Assembly (NCBI GenBank): GCA_910588125.1
Contig: CAJUPI010000028.1
Coordinates: 1 to 37,029, forward strand
Origin: an uncultured Lachnospiraceae bacterium
GTDB lineage: Bacteria; Bacillota; Clostridia; Lachnospirales; Lachnospiraceae
Length of the DNA: 37,029 nucleotides
Direction of reading: 5' to 3'
The translations under genes were made by a program, and so were the position numbers. This document shows, one piece after another, positions 30,302 to 37,029 of the stretch. Within the stretch, counting starts at the first letter, position 1. Each line of letters starts with the position of its first letter. The notes beneath the pieces are model-generated. The model was given only the letters and a program-made list of their open reading frames with translations. It was not told where the DNA came from and did not search any database.

Positions 30302-31651
30302 ATGTTAGACTCAGGAGACAGTACGGGCATACAGATCTGTACGGTTGTTGTGCTGCTTTGCCTTTCTGCTTTTTTCTCTTCAGCGGAGACGGCTCTTACT
30401 ACAGTCAACCGCATGCGGGTGCGGACCCTAGCGGAGGCGGGGGACAAACGGGCGCTCACTCTTACGAAGGTGATCGAAGAACCGGGGAAAATGTTGAGCA
30501 CTATTTTGGTTGGTAATAATATTGTGAACCTTTCGGCATCCTCGTTGATGACGACTTTGACACTGCAGATTTTTGGCAGTAAGGCCGTGGGAGTGGCAAC
30601 CGGTATCCTGACACTGTTAATTTTGGTTTTTGGAGAGATTTCTCCGAAAACTTTGGCGACGATTCATTCGGAGCGATTGGCGTTGCGGTATGCAGGTATC
30701 ATTTATCTGCTGATGACACTGCTGACGCCGGTGATTTTCTGTATCAATCAGCTGTCGCTGGGGTTTTTGCTGCTTTTGCGGGTAGATCCCAATAAGAAGC
30801 AGGATGCGATCACAGAAGATGAGCTGCGCACTATCGTGGAGGTGAGCCACGAGGAGGGTGTGATTGAGTCAGAAGAGAAGAAAATGATCAACAATGTGTT
30901 TGATTTTGGTGATTCTGTGGCGAAGGATGTGATGGTGCCGCGGATTGATATGGTAATGGTGGATGTGGAGACTACCTTTGAAGAACTGATGGAGATTTTC
31001 CGGCGGGAGAAATTTACCCGCTTTCCGGTATATGAGGAAACTACGGATAATGTGATCGGTATTATCAATGTGAAGGATTTTCTGCTGGCAGAGCGCAAGG
31101 CATTTACCATCCGTGATTTTTTGCGACAGCCGTTATATACGTATGAGTATAAGAAGACGGCAGAGCTGATGGTAGAGATGCGCAAAACCTTTAATAATTT
31201 TATTATTGTGCTGGATGAGTACGGTGCTACGGCCGGTATGATTACGCTGGAGGATATGCTGGAGGAGATTGTCGGTGAGATTCGGGATGAGTATGACGAG
31301 GATGAGGAGGATGCAGTCAGGATGATTGCGGCGGACGAATACCTGGTCAGCGGTTCCACTAAGCTGGATGATCTCAATAGCTGGCTGAACCTGAAACTGG
31401 AATCGGAGGATTATGATTCGATCGGCGGCCTGGTTATCGGTCTTTTGGATCATCTTCCGGAATCAGGAGAAGAGGTAAGCCATGAGGGGCTGCGGCTGGT
31501 TGTGGAAAGCGTGGAGAAGAACCGGATTGAGAAGATTCATCTGTATATTCTGAGCGAAGAGGAGAAGGAAGCGAAGGAGACGGATGAGCGGGGCAGAAAA
31601 GAGCATCAGGGAAAGGATGAAACGGCTGAGACGGAGAGCCAGGCATCCTGA
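30302..31651 (+). CDS. CNNM/CorC-type membrane protein with CBS domains
   Basis: 449 aa. An N-terminal DUF21/CNNM transmembrane domain (1-165) has the family's AFFSSAETALTTVNRMRVRT, LVGNNIVNLSASSL and VFGEISPKTLA. A CBS pair (about 195-320; VMVPRIDMVMVD, DEYGATAGMITLEDMLEEIV) and a C-terminal CorC/HlyC domain (about 335-425; DSIGGLVIGLLDHLPESGE) follow. The tail is highly charged. Proteins of this layout are linked to Mg2+ (or Na+/Co2+) export or homeostasis; the older name is hemolysin-like. AAGGAG lies 14 bases before this ATG, unusually far, and an ATG-TAA start-stop (30292-30297) sits between them. No better in-frame start exists: an in-frame TAA lies at 30290-30292. Confidence 0.92.
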   Translation: MLDSGDSTGIQICTVVVLLCLSAFFSSAETALTTVNRMRVRTLAEAGDKRALTLTKVIEEPGKMLSTILVGNNIVNLSASSLMTTLTLQIFGSKAVGVATGILTLLILVFGEISPKTLATIHSERLALRYAGIIYLLMTLLTPVIFCINQLSLGFLLLLRVDPNKKQDAITEDELRTIVEVSHEEGVIESEEKKMINNVFDFGDSVAKDVMVPRIDMVMVDVETTFEELMEIFRREKFTRFPVYEETTDNVIGIINVKDFLLAERKAFTIRDFLRQPLYTYEYKKTAELMVEMRKTFNNFIIVLDEYGATAGMITLEDMLEEIVGEIRDEYDEDEEDAVRMIAADEYLVSGSTKLDDLNSWLNLKLESEDYDSIGGLVIGLLDHLPESGEEVSHEGLRLVVESVEKNRIEKIHLYILSEEEKEAKETDERGRKEHQGKDETAETESQAS

Positions 31652-31661
31652 AGATGAATTA

Positions 31662-31693
31662 CAGGCGGGATGTTCAGCTGAACATCCCGCCTG
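31662..31693. terminator. Perfect palindrome at the convergent gene ends
   Basis: A perfect 32-bp palindrome (16+16) begins CAGGCGGGATGTTCAG. It starts ten bases after the CNNM-type stop and covers the last six codons and stop of the membrane-protein gene on the other strand. There is no T-run on either side, so as a rho-independent terminator it is incomplete; it may act as a bidirectional 3'-end structure. Confidence 0.5.
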
Positions 31694-32039
31694 CGGTTCC
31701 GCCGACGGCGCAGCAGGCCAGTACAGTGGCGGCCTGGGTGAGATCCGGCACGGGCATTGTCTTCCGATTTAGCAGCCAGGAAATGGCAAACAGTACAGCG
31801 AAGTACAGAATGCCAGTGAGCAGCCCCCAGAAAAAGCGGCGGGACAGAGCTGCCTTGCCGGCGAGAAAGCCGCCGAACAGACAGGCGATCACATAGACGC
31901 CATAAACGGCGGCGTCAATCTGTGCCTCACCAAGCTTCAGCCGGTAGAGCGCAAAAGACAAGATCAGTAAAAGTACGCCGGACATCAGATAGGACGCCAA
32001 AAGAGAGCGTAAAAGTACTTTAGAACCGGAAACATTCAT
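31674..32039 (-). CDS. TIGR04086-type four-helix membrane protein
   Basis: 121 aa with four hydrophobic helices: LLASYLMSGVLLLILSFALY, AAVYGVYVIACLFGGFLAG, FFWGLLTGILYFAVLFAISW and AATVLACCAVGGTAGGMF. This size and pattern, with G-G-F-L-A-G-K in the second loop, matches the TIGR04086 family of uncharacterised clostridial membrane proteins. Function unknown. ATG at 32039 follows GAGGAG by five bases; longer in-frame starts would run through the str operon promoter. The gene diverges from rpsL and converges on the CNNM-type gene, and its final codons lie in a perfect palindrome. Confidence 0.82.
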   Translation of the reverse strand: MNVSGSKVLLRSLLASYLMSGVLLLILSFALYRLKLGEAQIDAAVYGVYVIACLFGGFLAGKAALSRRFFWGLLTGILYFAVLFAISWLLNRKTMPVPDLTQAATVLACCAVGGTAGGMFS

Positions 32040-32099
32040 AAAAACTCCTCTTTTTATAGGTTTGTTCCATTTTATTCCGATGAATTTGAAAAAATTCCC

Positions 32100-32128
32100 T
32101 TGACAGCATTTTATAATGTAGATATAAT
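32100..32128 (+). promoter_or_regulatory. Consensus promoter of the str operon
   Basis: TTGACA, 17 bp, TATAAT: a perfect sigma-A consensus, as expected for ribosomal protein genes. Transcription near 32135 gives a leader of about 90 nt before rpsL. A second TATAAT at 32112 is too close to the -35 to be used with it. Confidence 0.85.
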
Positions 32129-32223
32129 GATATGGCGTGCAAAAAACACGTTGTATTTTTTTGTGTACAAAAAGCTGAAGACTTACAGCAACCAACAGAC
32201 AATATCACAGGAGGTGAAACGGA

Positions 32224-32646
32224 ATGCCAACATTTAACCAGTTAGTCAGAAAGGGAAGACAGACATCGGTGAAGAAGTCTACGGCACCGGCTCTGCAGAG
32301 AGGCTACAACTCTTTACGCAAGCGTGCTACCGATATCTCCTCCCCGCAGAAGAGAGGCGTCTGCACAGCGGTGAAGACCGCTACCCCGAAGAAGCCGAAC
32401 TCCGCACTCCGTAAGATTGCGAGAGTACGTCTTTCCAACGGAATTGAAGTTACCAGCTATATCCCGGGAGAGGGACACAATCTGCAGGAGCACAGCGTGG
32501 TGCTGATCCGCGGCGGAAGAGTTAAGGATCTGCCCGGTACCAGATATCATATTATCAGAGGTACTCTGGATACCGCCGGCGTTGCCAACCGCAAGAAAGC
32601 CCGTTCCAAATATGGCGCGAAGCGGCCGAAAGCTGCTAAGAAGTAA
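32224..32646 (+). CDS. rpsL: 30S ribosomal protein S12
   Basis: 140 aa, the normal length for S12. It starts MPTFNQLVRKGRQ and contains TPKKPNSALRKIARVRLSNG and RGGRVKDLPGTRYHIIRGTL. S12 lies at the decoding centre of the 30S subunit. The two lysines at which streptomycin-resistance changes occur (in PKKPNSA and GRVKDLPG) are wild type. AGGAGG lies about seven bases before the ATG. First gene of the rpsL-rpsG-fusA-tuf operon, led by a consensus promoter. Confidence 0.98.
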   Translation: MPTFNQLVRKGRQTSVKKSTAPALQRGYNSLRKRATDISSPQKRGVCTAVKTATPKKPNSALRKIARVRLSNGIEVTSYIPGEGHNLQEHSVVLIRGGRVKDLPGTRYHIIRGTLDTAGVANRKKARSKYGAKRPKAAKK

Positions 32647-32854
32647 GAAACTGTGGCGATAGGCAAATCATCACAGCCAGGCTGCAGGAAAGCAGTGAAT
32701 GAAGTACCACTAACGGCAGTAAAGTGACTGTAGTGCCGGTGATATTGACCTGTGGGTTGCAGGAATAGATCAAACGACCGAGCACGAACACATTTTATGG
32801 AAACATGTGAGTACCGATGATTTAATCCATTGAATGATTAAGGAGGGAAGTAAC
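32647..32854 (+). other. rpsL-rpsG intercistronic region with potential RNA structure
   Basis: 208 bp without a gene, long for a ribosomal operon. Possible hairpins include CGGCA...TGCCG (about 32714-32738) and CACAT...ATGTG (about 32788-32808). In E. coli the equivalent gap carries the S7 feedback site; whether this one does is unknown. No promoter or T-rich terminator is evident. Confidence 0.45.
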
Positions 32855-33325
32855 GTGCCACGTAAAGGACATATTCAGAAAAGAGACGTATTGGCAGATC
32901 CTTTATACAACAACAAGGTTGTGACCAAGCTGATCAACAACATCATGCTGGACGGCAAGAGAGGAATTGCCCAGAAGATCGTATACGGAGCATTTGCCCG
33001 TGTGGAAGAAAAGACCGGAAAGCCCGCGGTAGAGGTTTTCGAAGAAGCAATGAATAACATCATGCCGGTTTTGGAAGTAAAAGCTAAGAGAATCGGTGGC
33101 GCCACCTATCAGGTTCCGATTGAAGTTAAGCCTGAGAGACGCCAGACGCTGGCGCTCCGCTGGATCACTATGTTCTCCCGCAAGAGAAATGAGAAGACCC
33201 AGGAGGAGAGACTGGCAAATGAGATTATGGATGCGGCAAACAATACCGGCGCATCTGTGAAGCGGAAAGAAGATATGCATAAGATGGCAGAGGCAAACAA
33301 GGCCTTCTCCCATTTTAGATTCTAA
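32855..33325 (+). CDS. rpsG: 30S ribosomal protein S7
   Basis: 156 aa, the exact usual length. It starts V/M-P-R-K-G-H-I-Q-K-R and contains DPLYNNKVVTKLINNIMLDG, EVKAKRIGGATYQVPIEV and MAEANKAFSHFRF at the end. It nucleates assembly of the 30S head by binding 16S rRNA. The start is GTG at 32855, seven bases after AGGAGGG; an in-frame ATG at 32834 would add seven residues and place the ribosome site inside the gene. It is separated from fusA by 15 bp. Confidence 0.97.
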   Translation: MPRKGHIQKRDVLADPLYNNKVVTKLINNIMLDGKRGIAQKIVYGAFARVEEKTGKPAVEVFEEAMNNIMPVLEVKAKRIGGATYQVPIEVKPERRQTLALRWITMFSRKRNEKTQEERLANEIMDAANNTGASVKRKEDMHKMAEANKAFSHFRF

Positions 33326-33340
33326 TAGGAGGACAAAGCT

Positions 33341-35458
33341 TTGGCTGGAAGAGAATATCCGTTAGAGAGAACCAGAAATATCGGAATTATGGCTCATATC
33401 GACGCTGGTAAGACAACATTGACTGAGCGTATCCTGTATTATACTGGTGTAAACTACAAAATCGGTGATACTCATGAAGGTACTGCGACGATGGACTGGA
33501 TGGCCCAGGAGCAGGAGCGTGGAATCACCATCACTTCTGCGGCCACGACTTGTCACTGGACTCTGCAGGAAAACTGCCGGCCGAAAGAGGGCGCTCTGGA
33601 GCATCGGATCAATATCATCGATACTCCCGGACACGTGGATTTTACGGTTGAAGTGGAGCGTTCCCTGCGTGTATTGGATGGCGCTGTCGGTGTGTTCTGT
33701 GCCAAGGGCGGTGTGGAGCCGCAGTCAGAAAACGTATGGCGTCAGGCAGATACCTATAACGTACCCCGTATGGCATTTATCAACAAGATGGATATCCTGG
33801 GGGCGAATTTCTTTGGCGCGGTAGACCAGATCCGTGATCGGCTGGGCAAGAATGCGATTTGTTTGCAGCTGCCGATCGGCAAGGAGGATGAGTTCAAGGG
33901 CATTATCGATCTGTTTGAGATGAAGGCATATATCTACAATGACAATAAGGGTGAGGATGTCTCGATTGTCGATGTGCCGGAAGACATGATGGTGGATGCT
34001 GAGCTGTACCGTACCGAGCTGATCGAGAAGGTATGTGAGCTGGATGATGATTTGATGATGCAGTATCTGGAGGGCGAGGAGCCGTCCGTAGAGGATATGA
34101 AGCGGGTCCTGAGAAAGGCTACGTGTGAGTGTACTGCAGTTCCGGTATGCTGTGGCAGCGCTTATCGGAACAAGGGTGTTCAGAAGCTTCTGGATGCCGT
34201 GCTGGAATATATGCCGGCGCCGACCGATATCCCGTCCATCAAGGGTGTGGACATGGATGGCAATGAGATTGAGCGTCATTCTTCGGATGATGAGCCGTTC
34301 TCGGCATTGGCATTTAAGATTATGACGGATCCATTTGTAGGAAAGCTGGCGTTCTTCCGTGTGTATTCCGGAACTCTGAATTCCGGTTCCTATGTATTGA
34401 ATGCGACCAAGGACAAAAAGGAGCGCGTGGGCCGCATCCTGCAGATGCATGCCAACAAGCGGCAGGAGCTGGATAAAGTGTATTCCGGAGATATTGCGGC
34501 GGCGGTAGGCTTCAAGCTGACCACTACGGGCGATACGATCTGTGATGAGCAGCATCCGGTTATCCTGGAGTCCATGGAGTTCCCGGAGCCGGTTATTGAT
34601 ATTGCGATTGAGCCCAAGACCAAGGCTGGACAGGGCAAGATGGGCGAGGCGCTGGCGAAGCTGGCGGAGGAGGATCCGACCTTCCGCGCCAGAACCGATC
34701 AGGAGACCGGACAAACCATCATTTCCGGTATGGGCGAGTTGCATCTGGAGATCATCGTGGATCGTCTGCTGCGTGAATTCAACGTAGAGGCGAATGTAGG
34801 CGCTCCGCAGGTTGCCTATAAGGAGACCTTTACCAAGGCGGTGGAGGTGGACAGCAAATATGCCAGACAGTCCGGTGGACGTGGCCAGTATGGACACTGT
34901 AAAGTGCGCTTTGAGCCGATGGATGCCAATGCAGAGGAAGTCTTTAAGTTTGAATCTGCAGTGGTCGGCGGTGCGATTCCGAAGGAATATATCCCGGCGG
35001 TCGGCGAGGGTATCGAGGAGGCTTCCAAGACCGGTGTGCTGGCGGGCTTCCCGGTGCTGGGGTTGAAGGCAACTGTGTTTGACGGTTCATATCACGAGGT
35101 TGACTCCAGTGAAATGGCATTTAAGATCGCTGGCTCCATGGCGTTTAAGGATGCAATGCAGAAGGCTGGTTCTATCCTGTTAGAGCCGATTATGAAGGTG
35201 GAAGTAACCATGCCGGAGGAGTATATGGGCGATGTCATCGGGGATATCAATTCCCGGCGCGGGCGCATTGAGGGCATGGATGATCTGGGCGGCGGCAAGA
35301 TTGTAAGAGCGTTTGTACCGCTTTCCGAGATGTTCGGCTATTCCACTGACCTGCGTTCCAAGACTCAGGGTCGCGGCAATTATTCGATGTTCTTTGAGAA
35401 ATATGAGCCGGTTCCGAAGTCTGTGCAAGAGAAGATTATCGCCGAGCATAAGCGCTAA
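33341..35458 (+). CDS. fusA: Elongation factor G
   Basis: 705 aa, a complete EF-G. GTPase motifs are G1 AHIDAGKTT, switch 2 DTPGHVDF and G4 NKMD. Domain IV/V features include GGRGQYGHCKVRFEP and GDVIGDINSRRGRIEGMDD. It drives translocation of tRNA and mRNA through the ribosome. The start is TTG at 33341 (then GCT-GGA), placed eight bases after AGGAGG; the family's N-terminus M-A-x-R-E-Y-P-L-E-R-T-R-N-I-G-I-M-A-H-I-D begins exactly there and no ATG is available nearby. Confidence 0.97.
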   Translation: MAGREYPLERTRNIGIMAHIDAGKTTLTERILYYTGVNYKIGDTHEGTATMDWMAQEQERGITITSAATTCHWTLQENCRPKEGALEHRINIIDTPGHVDFTVEVERSLRVLDGAVGVFCAKGGVEPQSENVWRQADTYNVPRMAFINKMDILGANFFGAVDQIRDRLGKNAICLQLPIGKEDEFKGIIDLFEMKAYIYNDNKGEDVSIVDVPEDMMVDAELYRTELIEKVCELDDDLMMQYLEGEEPSVEDMKRVLRKATCECTAVPVCCGSAYRNKGVQKLLDAVLEYMPAPTDIPSIKGVDMDGNEIERHSSDDEPFSALAFKIMTDPFVGKLAFFRVYSGTLNSGSYVLNATKDKKERVGRILQMHANKRQELDKVYSGDIAAAVGFKLTTTGDTICDEQHPVILESMEFPEPVIDIAIEPKTKAGQGKMGEALAKLAEEDPTFRARTDQETGQTIISGMGELHLEIIVDRLLREFNVEANVGAPQVAYKETFTKAVEVDSKYARQSGGRGQYGHCKVRFEPMDANAEEVFKFESAVVGGAIPKEYIPAVGEGIEEASKTGVLAGFPVLGLKATVFDGSYHEVDSSEMAFKIAGSMAFKDAMQKAGSILLEPIMKVEVTMPEEYMGDVIGDINSRRGRIEGMDDLGGGKIVRAFVPLSEMFGYSTDLRSKTQGRGNYSMFFEKYEPVPKSVQEKIIAEHKR

Positions 35459-35475
35459 GTAGTTGGAAAATAGGC

Positions 35476-35504
35476 TTGAAAAACTTGCGCAAATCGCATA
35501 TAAT
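35476..35504 (+). promoter_or_regulatory. Second promoter, before tuf
   Basis: TTGAAA, 17 bp, TATAAT in the 108-bp fusA-tuf gap. It would add tuf transcription beyond that from the operon promoter, fitting the high cellular demand for EF-Tu. Confidence 0.7.
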
Positions 35505-35566
35505 AAGGACAGCCTATATATATAAAGGAAAGCCCATTGTGGCCAAATTAAGGAGGACGTTTTAAA

Positions 35567-36760
35567 ATGGCAAAAGCAAAGTTTGAAAGAAACAAACCGC
35601 ATTGTAACATCGGCACCATCGGCCACGTTGACCATGGTAAAACCACACTGACCGCGGCTATCACCAAGACCCTGCATGAGAGAAAGGGTACTGGTGAGGC
35701 AGTGGCATTTGAGAACATTGATAAGGCTCCGGAAGAGAGAGAGCGTGGTATCACCATCTCTACCGCTCACGTGGAGTACGAGACTGACAACAGACACTAT
35801 GCACACGTTGACTGCCCAGGACATGCTGACTACGTTAAGAACATGATCACCGGCGCTGCTCAGATGGACGGCGCTATCCTGGTAGTTGCTGCTACCGACG
35901 GTGTTATGGCTCAGACCAGAGAGCACATCCTGCTGTCTCGTCAGGTAGGCGTTCCGTATATCGTTGTATTCATGAACAAGTGCGACATGGTTGACGATCC
36001 GGAGCTGTTAGAGCTGGTCGACATGGAGATCCGTGAGCTGTTGAACGAGTATGAGTTCCCGGGCGATGACACCCCGATCATTCAGGGTTCCGCTCTGAAA
36101 GCTCTGGAAGATCCGTCAAGCGAGTGGGGCGACAAGGTTCTGGAGCTGATGGATGCTGTTGACTCTTGGGTTCCGGATCCGCAGCGTGAGACTGACAAGC
36201 CGTTCCTGATGCCTGTTGAGGACGTATTCACCATTACCGGTCGTGGTACTGTTGCTACCGGCCGTGTGGAGCGTGGTACTCTGCATCTGAATGACGAAGT
36301 TGAGATCGTTGGTATCAAGGAAGATACCAGAAAGACGGTTGTTACTGGTATCGAGATGTTCCGTAAGCTTCTGGACGAGGCTCAGGCTGGCGATAACATC
36401 GGTGCTCTGCTGCGTGGTGTTCAGAGAACTGAGATCGAGCGTGGCCAGGTTATCGTAAAACCCGGTTCCGTTAAGTGCCATAACAAGTTCACCGCTCAGG
36501 TGTACGTTCTGACCAAGGATGAGGGCGGCCGTCATACTCCGTTCTTCAATAACTATCGTCCGCAGTTCTATTTCAGAACTACTGATGTTACCGGCGTTTG
36601 CGAGCTGCCGGCAGGCACCGAGATGTGCATGCCTGGTGACAACGTAGAGATGAGCGTTGAGCTGATCCATCCGGTAGCTATGGAGCAGGGTCTGCGTTTC
36701 GCTATCCGTGAGGGTGGTAGAACCGTTGGTTCCGGTAGAGTTGTTTCTATTGTTGAGTAA
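35567..36760 (+). CDS. tuf: Elongation factor Tu
   Basis: 397 aa, complete. Motifs are GHVDHGKTTLTAAIT (G1), ERERGITI with the switch-1 Thr, DCPGHADYVKNMITGAAQMD (G3), NKCD (G4) and GSALKALE (G5). Domains II and III follow (TGRGTVATGRVERG, RPQFYFRTTDVTG). It carries aminoacyl-tRNA to the ribosome. ATG follows AAGGAGG by about eight bases. Codon choice is shifted to GTT, GCT and CGT compared with neighbours, as expected for one of the most highly expressed proteins. A strong terminator closes the operon 24 bp after the stop. Confidence 0.98.
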   Translation: MAKAKFERNKPHCNIGTIGHVDHGKTTLTAAITKTLHERKGTGEAVAFENIDKAPEERERGITISTAHVEYETDNRHYAHVDCPGHADYVKNMITGAAQMDGAILVVAATDGVMAQTREHILLSRQVGVPYIVVFMNKCDMVDDPELLELVDMEIRELLNEYEFPGDDTPIIQGSALKALEDPSSEWGDKVLELMDAVDSWVPDPQRETDKPFLMPVEDVFTITGRGTVATGRVERGTLHLNDEVEIVGIKEDTRKTVVTGIEMFRKLLDEAQAGDNIGALLRGVQRTEIERGQVIVKPGSVKCHNKFTAQVYVLTKDEGGRHTPFFNNYRPQFYFRTTDVTGVCELPAGTEMCMPGDNVEMSVELIHPVAMEQGLRFAIREGGRTVGSGRVVSIVE

Positions 36761-36783
36761 TTAGAAATTCATTGAATTTATAG

Positions 36784-36815
36784 GGGGCTGTCGGTTAATA
36801 GACAGCCCCTTTTTT
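36784..36815 (+). terminator. Rho-independent terminator of the str operon
   Basis: GGGGCTGTC pairs with GACAGCCCC across an eight-base loop and is followed directly by six T residues. This is a textbook strong terminator. Confidence 0.92.
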
Positions 36816-36967
36816 CATGTTCTTATGGATTTTAGCATTATGGGTTATGGATATTTCCCAATTCGCATTCATGTTCCCATTGTCTCTAAATGTAACAGTG
36901 ATGAATGTTTATCTGTCTGTACTTTCGGAACTGTTTGTGAATTGGCGGTACAAACTGGAATTTTTCT

Positions 36968-37029
36968 TTATACTGGTTTAATTAGACCGTTTTCCCAAAA
37001 AGCCTCAAAAGTATTGACAGCACCGCCAT
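36968..37029 (-). CDS. Possible 3' end of a minus-strand gene cut by the window edge
   Basis: Reading inward from the window end on the minus strand, one frame gives G-G-A-V-N-T-F-E-A-F-W-E-N-G-L-I-K-P-V and then stop (36968-36970). The composition looks protein-like, but about 20 codons are too few to identify it. The overlapping minus frame and a plus frame open from about 36830 are also possible by chance. The rest of 36816-36967 shows no gene or structure. Confidence 0.2.
   Translation of the reverse strand, partial: GGAVNTFEAFWENGLIKPV

Noticed and set aside
32112..32117. First TATAAT before rpsL as the -10
   Set aside because: Only six bases from the TTGACA; the TATAAT at 32123 has the correct 17-bp spacing.
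33725..34897. 390-codon open frame on the minus strand
   Set aside because: It lies wholly antisense to fusA; long antisense frames are common in high-GC-third-position conserved genes, and it shows no domain.
35180..35926. 248-codon minus-strand frame across the fusA-tuf junction
   Set aside because: Antisense to fusA and tuf coding sequence with no ribosome site or recognisable domain.
36830..37029. Plus-strand frame open to the window end after the tuf terminator
   Set aside because: No ribosome site, no recognisable sequence, and the opposite strand also has an open frame; too short to support.

Overview
The window looks like a chromosomal segment of a Gram-positive, spore-former-type Clostridia, most likely Lachnospiraceae. 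The evidence is a complete rpsL-rpsG-fusA-tuf operon with AGGAGG-type ribosome sites and GTG/TTG starts, three secreted proteins with choline-binding-type cell-wall repeats, an LCP-family protein, a TIGR04086-type membrane protein, a CspA-like subtilase, and two perfect Spo0A-type (0A) boxes. No tRNA, rRNA, CRISPR array, phage module or transposase gene was seen.

Layout. (1) 1-958: the C-terminal part of a radical SAM protein, then the first 18 codons of a second radical SAM gene cut off by a large hairpin element, then a second hairpin element of another family. This looks like a rearrangement breakpoint. (2) 953-5514: a GT4 glycosyltransferase, a lipoprotein of the NagZ/GH3 type, an unrecognised helical protein, and a stand-alone LytTR regulator whose gene overlaps it tail to tail. 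(3) 5593-10891: a surface-protein region on the minus strand with a small lipoprotein, three cell-wall-binding-repeat proteins, a zinc-ribbon protein and a small coiled-coil protein. Each of the three cell-wall-binding genes is followed closely by a copy of the first hairpin family. (4) 10990-24064: a plus-strand surface-polysaccharide operon. It runs ThDP enzyme, NDP-sugar SDR, sugar C-methyltransferase, second SDR, three GT2-type glycosyltransferases, the polyprenyl-phosphate sugar transferase that would start the repeat unit, and an LCP protein that could attach the finished polymer to the wall. The first four genes suggest an unusual branched-chain sugar. (5) 24203-29580: HtrA, a ClpX-like unfoldase, a CspA-like S8 protease and signal peptidase II, a run of protein-processing genes. 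(6) 29586-32039: two long hairpins of the second repeat family, a CNNM/CorC-type membrane protein and a TIGR04086-type membrane protein. (7) 32100-36815: the str operon with a consensus promoter, a second promoter before tuf, and a strong terminator.

The two hairpin families (A: 55-173 bp, B: about 125-255 bp) are the main structure that genes do not explain. Members share conserved ends but have variable interiors, lie next to gene ends, and in one case sit exactly where a gene is broken. The best candidate for undescribed biochemistry is the ThDP enzyme / C-methyltransferase / twin SDR group.
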